Shown here: one piece after another, positions 6,174-9,148 of the stretch | Position numbering within the stretch: the first letter of the stretch is position 1 | Layout: each line of letters opens with the position of its first letter | Assembly (NCBI GenBank): GCA_017646885.1 | Contig: JAGCLR010000285.1 | Coordinates: forward strand, 1 to 9,148 | Origin: Methanobrevibacter sp. | GTDB taxonomy: Archaea; Methanobacteriota; Methanobacteria; Methanobacteriales; Methanobacteriaceae | DNA: 9,148 nt | Direction of reading: 5' to 3' | The notes under the pieces: generated by a model | What the model saw: only the letters and a program-made list of their open reading frames with translations | Told to the model about the DNA's origin: nothing | The model's database searches: none | Position numbers and translations under genes: made by a program

Positions 6174-6313
6174 CATTGATTAAAGGATGTAAACTATGTA
6201 ATTTATAAAATCTAAATATTTATGAGATGTTTCTTTTTAAGAAATTGCACGATAATATTCATAAATCTTTAGTAATTTTTATCCTATATGGTTACATCCT
6301 TTAATAAACAATG
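6174..6313. repeat. Large imperfect inverted repeat, about 140 bp
   Basis: The outer arms ATTAAAGGATGTAA (6179-6192) and TTACATCCTTTAAT (6292-6305) are a perfect 14-bp inverted pair, extended outward by CATTG (6174-6178) with CAATG (6309-6313) across a 3-base bulge. After symmetric 19-base unpaired stretches on both sides, inner arms CTAAATATTTATGA (6212-6225) and TCATAAATCTTTAG (6259-6272) pair with one mismatch. At the centre a small hairpin TTTCTT/AAGAAA (6230-6244) can form. Equal spacing on both arms suggests one folded RNA or an old palindromic element. No transposase and no clear target-site duplication were seen. Confidence 0.6.
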
Positions 6314-6334
6314 GGTTTGGTTTCATTTGTTTAA

Positions 6335-6523
6335 TTATACCCAGCTTAACATTTCTGGGCTTGGAGCTGCGCTAACAGCTAAAATAGATAAAAGTAATAC
6401 TGTAAGAACTACAAATATTACCATGCAATCTTTAAAATCAATTCTAAGGTTGTGGAAGTTCATAGGATCCATAATACTGGTTTTTCTTCTTAAGTCACAA
6501 GTAGTGTTAGTATGCTTTATCAT
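6335..6523 (-). CDS. Small single-pass membrane protein, 62 residues, unknown function
   Basis: I do not recognise this protein. The ATG at 6521-6523 is preceded by a perfect GAGGTGA Shine-Dalgarno (6529-6535), 5 nt away, and a TATA box (6595-6602) lies at the right distance for a start site near 6572, so it is very likely a real gene. Residues 1-32 are polar and basic (DLRRKTS, NLRIDFKD); residues 33-53 form one strongly hydrophobic helix (MVIFVVLTVLLLSILAVSAA); only about ten residues follow. The hydrophobic segment ends in an Ala-x-Ala-like motif, but a cut there would leave just a nonapeptide, so an uncleaved anchor seems more likely. It could also be the 5' remnant of a longer secreted protein. 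The transcript appears to continue through a large inverted repeat and end in a T-tract. It sits alone between divergent rtcB and archease. Confidence 0.72.
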   Translation of the reverse strand: MIKHTNTTCDLRRKTSIMDPMNFHNLRIDFKDCMVIFVVLTVLLLSILAVSAAPSPEMLSWV

Positions 6524-6570
6524 TTTTTCACCTCATTTTTAATTTAAGTTTTCTTATAAATTTTCTCTCT

Positions 6571-6602
6571 GTAATATTACTAAGTTCTAAAGCATATATA
6601 AA
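6571..6602 (-). promoter_or_regulatory. Promoter of the small membrane-protein gene with palindromic site
   Basis: On the minus strand TTTATATA (6602-6595) is a good TATA box and predicts a start near 6572, leaving a leader of about 49 nt. A perfect 10-bp palindrome, GTAATATTAC (6571-6580), sits right at the predicted start site, a position suited to a repressor operator. Confidence 0.5.
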
Positions 6603-6617
6603 AAAAGAGAAAGAGAG

Positions 6618-6659
6618 CATTTGAAAACTAATATGGGGTTTGATTTCAAGTGTATGTAA
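6618..6659. other. Pair of inverted origin-recognition-box-like motifs (candidate)
   Basis: CATTTGAAAAC (plus strand, 6618-6628) and CACTTGAAATC (minus strand, 6652-6642) form an inverted pair 25 bp apart, with GGGG between them. The minus-strand box extends to TACACTTGAAAT (6654-6643), which matches 12 of 13 bases of the mini-ORB TTACACTTGAAAT that I recall for Cdc6-1 binding in Methanothermobacter. It lies near an orc1/cdc6 gene and beside very A+T-rich DNA. Only one box is a strong match, so this is tentative; it may equally be a transcription factor site of the archease promoter. Confidence 0.35.
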
Positions 6660-6669
6660 TTAGGGCATT

Positions 6670-6710
6670 AAAATCGATTTTTAAACCTGTTTTTTCAAGG
6701 AGTTTATATA
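6670..6710 (+). promoter_or_regulatory. Archease promoter with upstream palindrome
   Basis: TTTATATA at 6703-6710 is a good archaeal TATA box, predicting a start near 6732 and a leader of about 27 nt. A perfect 12-bp palindrome, AAAATCGATTTT (6670-6681), lies 21 bp upstream of it and could bind a dimeric regulator. Confidence 0.55.
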
Positions 6711-6759
6711 ATATTAAAATTAAATAATAAATTGTTAAAATTAATATTGGTGCATAGCT

Positions 6760-7227
6760 ATGGAGAATAATGAATCAAAACCAGATAAATATGATTATTT
6801 TGATGTCACTGCAGACATTGGATTTCATGCCTATGGGAAATCCCTAAACGAGGCATACGAAAATGCAGGACTCGCTATGTTCAATGTTATAACAGATATA
6901 AGCAAGGTAAAAAAAGATGAATCCCGAGAATTTGAAATAGTTTCAGAGGATTTGGTTTCTCTTTTATACGATTATTTAGAAGAGCTCTTATTCCTACAGG
7001 ATACAGAGTTCCTGTTTTTTTCTGATTTTAAAGTGAATATTGAAAAAATAGTTGATGATGAGTCTTCCAATCTGGAAAATTATAAATTGACTTGTTTTGC
7101 TTGCGGTGAAGAAATAGATTGGAATGTTCATAGCCCAAAATCTGAAGTTAAGGCCATCACTTTTCATAAAATGTGTGTAAAAGAAGATGATGGTGTCTTT
7201 AAGCTTAGAGCTATTTTAGACTTATAA
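6760..7227 (+). CDS. Archease, RtcB-activating protein
   Basis: Archease is a small metal-binding protein that speeds up guanylylation and turnover of RtcB in tRNA splicing and RNA repair. The 155-residue product has the normal length and signature: the N-terminal TADIGFHAYG at 17-26, with the conserved acidic residue D19; a central helix and acidic stretch; the HSPKSEVKAITFH segment at 124-136, typical of the family; and the final ILDL, whose D154 matches the conserved C-terminal aspartate. The usual His of the DHTAD motif is replaced, since the sequence here is DVTAD (15-19). CFAC at 112-115 adds two cysteines. The ATG at 6760 has a modest GGTG upstream (6749-6752). It is transcribed divergently from rtcB, with the small membrane-protein gene between them, and converges on orc1/cdc6 with a 34-bp gap. 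Confidence 0.88.
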   Translation: MENNESKPDKYDYFDVTADIGFHAYGKSLNEAYENAGLAMFNVITDISKVKKDESREFEIVSEDLVSLLYDYLEELLFLQDTEFLFFSDFKVNIEKIVDDESSNLENYKLTCFACGEEIDWNVHSPKSEVKAITFHKMCVKEDDGVFKLRAILDL

Positions 7228-7240
7228 TGAAGTTTATAAT

Positions 7241-7287
7241 AAAAAAAGTAGGATATTAAATCTAAAGGTTACAGCGTTTAATATCCT
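7241..7287 (-). terminator. Terminator of orc1/cdc6 overlapping its last codons
   Basis: A perfect 11-bp inverted repeat, AGGATATTAAA (7250-7260) with TTTAATATCCT (7277-7287), flanks a 16-nt loop that contains the TAG stop. On the minus strand it is followed by AC and seven T (7247-7241). One arm lies inside the cdc6 coding sequence (the EDIK codons). The same stem can form in the converging archease transcript, though no T-run follows it there. Confidence 0.75.
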
Positions 7288-8380
7288 CAGGTGAAAATCT
7301 TAAAATGATTTCTCTTGAATTCCCTCTAACTCCTTTTCCAGTGAACTTAGTGTCCACCAATCTTAAGAATTCAAGTTTTTCAAGAGTCCTGTTGAATGTA
7401 GCATAGCTAACTCCTGCCTCTTCCTTAAATTGTTTAGACAAGTCGCCAGCAGTTAAGATCTCATCGCTATCAACAACTGCTCTAAGCAAAGTCCTTTCAA
7501 TGTCATTTAAGGAATTGATGGTTTCCATCAAATTAATGGAACCTTGTTTGGATACTGCTTCTTCAACATGCTCTAAAGTAATGGATCTGCTTGCATTTGC
7601 TTCTGCAATATTACCGCATACCCTAAGAAGGTCAATTCCAACCCTTAAATCTCCCACTTCAAGGGTGTGATTAGCTATCTCTTCAATGATTTCGTCTGAA
7701 ATCACTCCATGATAGAATCCGGCTCTAGCCCTATCTTGAAGAATGCTGAATATTTCAGAATAAGTGTATGGCTGGAATGTAATGTCTTGAGGAATGAATA
7801 CGGTATTTACATTCTTATCGAGAGCATATCTGAATTCCAAATCAGAAATAATTGCAAAAATACCTGTCCTTACTCCTTCAAATTCCTCATAAGCCCTTAA
7901 AATATCATAAAATATTTTATTTGCATGTTGTGTTTGGAATAAGTAATTAACATCATCAAAAGCAACAACCAATGCTTTATTGTCAGCAGAAAGCTTGTTC
8001 ATGACTTTTTCATATACTCTTGAAAAAGGAACTCCGGTTTCTGGAGGTTGATGTCCAAATAATTTTTTATGAATTTGAGAAAAGATTCCAAAACGTGTTG
8101 TGTGCAATTGGCAATTAATGTAACAGCAAACCACCTTGTCAGTGGTGTGTTCAACCAATTCAAAAACCTTTTTAAGCGCTGTTGTTTTCCCTGTAGCGCA
8201 TGATCCCATAATCACTGAATTGGTAGGGCGTCCACCTTGAATGGCAGGTCTGATGCACATAGCCATTCCTTCCATTTGACTGTCCCTAAAATTAAAGTTT
8301 TCAGGCATATAATCAGGATTAAATGCATTTATGTTTTGGAATAATGTTTCATCTCCCATTAAAATATCTTCTATCGCCAT
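7262..8380 (-). CDS. Orc1/Cdc6 replication initiator (Cdc6-2 type)
   Basis: This 372-residue AAA+ ATPase with a winged helix belongs to the archaeal Orc1/Cdc6 family, which recognises origins and loads MCM helicase. Order: N-terminal helix, Walker A GSCATGKT at 59-66, Walker B ALVVAFDD at 136-143, sensor 1 region IISDLEF at 177-183, sensor 2 GDLRVGIDLLR at 243-253, lid to about 285, and winged-helix domain from about 290 with the basic wing GKGVRGNSREI at 348-358. Deviations from typical family members: Walker B reads DDVN instead of the usual DE-hydrophobic-D, and sensor 1 has Ser where Asn is common. The N-terminus (DETLF, ENFNFRDSQME) and the HTTRFGIF segment fit the Cdc6-2 paralog as I remember it from Methanothermobacter. 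No Shine-Dalgarno precedes the ATG; a TATA box 25-26 bp upstream suggests a leaderless mRNA. Confidence 0.93.
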   Translation of the reverse strand: MAIEDILMGDETLFQNINAFNPDYMPENFNFRDSQMEGMAMCIRPAIQGGRPTNSVIMGSCATGKTTALKKVFELVEHTTDKVVCCYINCQLHTTRFGIFSQIHKKLFGHQPPETGVPFSRVYEKVMNKLSADNKALVVAFDDVNYLFQTQHANKIFYDILRAYEEFEGVRTGIFAIISDLEFRYALDKNVNTVFIPQDITFQPYTYSEIFSILQDRARAGFYHGVISDEIIEEIANHTLEVGDLRVGIDLLRVCGNIAEANASRSITLEHVEEAVSKQGSINLMETINSLNDIERTLLRAVVDSDEILTAGDLSKQFKEEAGVSYATFNRTLEKLEFLRLVDTKFTGKGVRGNSREIILRFSPEDIKRCNL

Positions 8381-8401
8381 ATAGATTATTATATGTTAAC
8401 T

Positions 8402-8409
8402 TATATAAA
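8402..8409 (-). promoter_or_regulatory. TATA box of orc1/cdc6, probably leaderless transcript
   Basis: TTTATATA on the minus strand is centred about 25-26 bp from the A of the cdc6 start codon (8380), so the predicted start site coincides with the ATG. The 20 bases before the ATG (AATAATCTAT next to it) hold no Shine-Dalgarno, which supports leaderless initiation. Confidence 0.6.
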
Positions 8410-8439
8410 AAAGTTCTTTAATTTTGAATAATGACATAC

Positions 8440-8581
8440 AAATTTTAATAAAAAAAGAAAATTCATAAAAATTATTGGAAAAAGAGAGTGAAAAAATCTA
8501 GAAAAATAGGAAAATAAGAGAATAAAAGAATAGAAAAATAAGGAAAGTGAAAAAAGAAAAACAAGAAAAATAAGAAAAGGA
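8440..8581 (-). terminator. Long pyrimidine-rich tract behind mptE
   Basis: From the mptE stop onward the minus strand reads almost only T and C for about 140 nt, with many TTTTT runs and no convincing hairpin. This fits archaeal T-tract termination without a stem. Confidence 0.5.
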
Positions 8582-9148
8582 TTAATTGTCAATATCGACT
8601 AAATTAATCACATTAACATCAGTGTTTTCCTTTATCCAAGCAAGCAACCTTTCTGCAAAGATTAGCTTTTTGGTTTTAATCTCATCTGCAGGACCTGTTG
8701 CACCTTCAATGTTAGGTCTTGAATATTTGGTTACAGTTGTTCCAAAATCCATTCCTGCAAGAACCATTTCCTTGCATCCTAATGCAAGGGCAAAAAACAT
8801 TGCCCTATCACCATCAGTGAATCCGCCAAAGTTGTATAAATGGCCTACCGGTTTGGATTGGGTGGTTCCAAGAATCTTGTCAAATTTTGTGGTCCAATTA
8901 ACAATAAGCTCTTCATTGTCTCCATGGGCATGAATGACAAAATAAGATCCTAATGAATTTGCAGCTAACAGATCTTCCATTTTGCCGTCTAAGTCAGTTG
9001 CAACAATGTCTGGAACAAGATCATCTTCAAGCATTGCAGTTGTAGCTCCATCTGCAGAAACAATAAGGTAATCATTCAAGTCATAATTTTCCTTTACATA
9101 TTTAATATGCTTCTTTATGGAAGGGCCTGCACCAACAACAATGAATTT
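8582..9148 (-). CDS. mptE: 6-hydroxymethyl-7,8-dihydropterin pyrophosphokinase, MptE type, N-terminus cut off
   Basis: MptE transfers pyrophosphate from ATP to 6-hydroxymethyl-7,8-dihydropterin in tetrahydromethanopterin biosynthesis, replacing bacterial FolK. The frame runs open to the window end, giving 188 C-terminal residues; roughly 45 N-terminal residues are missing compared with the usual length of about 240. A TTG at 9077-9079 is internal, because conserved sequence continues upstream of it. Motifs (numbered from the window edge): GAGPS at 6-10, SADGAT at 31-36, TDLDG at 51-55, HAHGDN at 73-78, NFGGFTDGDRA at 106-116 and AGMDFG at 131-136, the pattern of the COG1634/DUF115 family to which MJ1634 belongs. 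It is separated from orc1/cdc6 by about 200 bp that include a T-rich terminator zone and the cdc6 promoter, so the two are probably separate transcription units. Confidence 0.87.
   Translation of the reverse strand, partial: KFIVVGAGPSIKKHIKYVKENYDLNDYLIVSADGATTAMLEDDLVPDIVATDLDGKMEDLLAANSLGSYFVIHAHGDNEELIVNWTTKFDKILGTTQSKPVGHLYNFGGFTDGDRAMFFALALGCKEMVLAGMDFGTTVTKYSRPNIEGATGPADEIKTKKLIFAERLLAWIKENTDVNVINLVDIDN

Larger units (their letters stand above)
5815..6334. other. Extremely A+T-rich divergent intergenic region
   Basis: These 520 bp have no protein gene. Positions 5824-6000 are about nine-tenths A+T by manual count, with overlapping TATA-like words and a 9-bp direct repeat TAATATAAT (5929-5937 and 5941-5949). 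The region contains the rtcB promoter area on the left and a large inverted repeat plus T-tract on the right, probably the 3' region of the small membrane-protein transcript. Confidence 0.7.

Noticed and set aside
6174..6313. Insertion sequence bounded by 14-bp terminal repeats
   Set aside because: There is no transposase frame between the arms, and the flanks CATTG/CAATG are inverted rather than direct, so there is no target-site duplication.
6288..6542. Plus-strand open frame of 84 codons over the small membrane-protein gene
   Set aside because: It has no Shine-Dalgarno (TTTTATCCTAT before the ATG) and no TATA box, whereas the minus-strand gene has both.
8401..8592. Minus-strand frame encoding a Phe/Leu/Ser-rich peptide
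   Set aside because: It arises from the pyrimidine-rich tract behind mptE; the apparent membrane character is only the translation of T-runs.
8586..8933. Plus-strand open frame of 115 codons antisense to mptE
   Set aside because: It is entirely opposite conserved MptE motifs and has no ribosome binding site.
9077..9079. TTG as the start of MptE
   Set aside because: The frame stays open upstream with conserved sequence including GAGPS, so the gene runs off the window and the TTG codon encodes an internal leucine.
1..9148. tRNA or rRNA genes
   Set aside because: I looked for T-loop (GGTTCRAATCC-like) and anticodon-arm patterns on both strands of the spacers and saw none; a tRNAscan run would be decisive.

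Overview
The window looks like chromosomal DNA of a methanogenic archaeon of the order Methanobacteriales, most likely Methanobrevibacter or a close gut or rumen relative. The reasons are an Orc1/Cdc6 initiator resembling the Cdc6-2 paralog I recall from Methanothermobacter, a tetrahydromethanopterin-pathway enzyme (MptE), an RtcB/archease RNA-ligation pair, TTTATATA-type archaeal promoters, GGAGGTGAT-type Shine-Dalgarno sequences, T-tract terminators and very A+T-rich spacers. No database search was possible, so the genus is inference.

Layout, left to right. Positions 1-2036 hold two minus-strand genes, each with its own hairpin/T-tract terminator: a membrane CTP-dependent prenol kinase (dolichol/phytol kinase family, 61-750) and, upstream of it, a tocopherol-cyclase-like protein (894-2036). 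A spacer of about 320 bp follows, then an unrecognised acidic protein (2357-3061, minus). A 504-bp spacer (3062-3565) carries a possible structured RNA, tandem TATA boxes, a tiny ORF with a very good ribosome binding site, and A-rich repeats. Then comes a two-gene minus-strand operon: rtcB (4366-5814) followed 26 bp later by a purine nucleoside phosphorylase of the MTA/MTI phosphorylase family (3566-4339). Positions 5815-6759 are a roughly 945-bp, extremely A+T-rich divergent region between rtcB and archease. It holds a well-supported 62-codon gene for a small membrane protein (6335-6523, minus), a roughly 140-bp imperfect inverted repeat downstream of it, a tandem repeat over the rtcB promoter and a pair of origin-box-like motifs. 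Archease (6760-7227, plus) is the only clear full-length gene on the plus strand; it converges on orc1/cdc6 (7262-8380, minus), whose terminator hairpin is built partly from its last codons. The right edge holds mptE (8582-9148, minus), cut off at its N-terminus by the window end.

Functional links: RtcB (RNA 3'-phosphate ligase) and archease (its activator) are partners in tRNA splicing and RNA repair and flank the same regulatory region divergently. The prenol kinase and the tocopherol-cyclase-like protein belong to the families of plant VTE5 and VTE1, two steps of one pathway in plants; their adjacency here is intriguing but may be coincidence. The most unusual unexplained material is non-coding: the small-membrane-protein locus with its large inverted repeat, the candidate leader RNA at 3245-3354, and the ORB-like boxes at 6618-6659.
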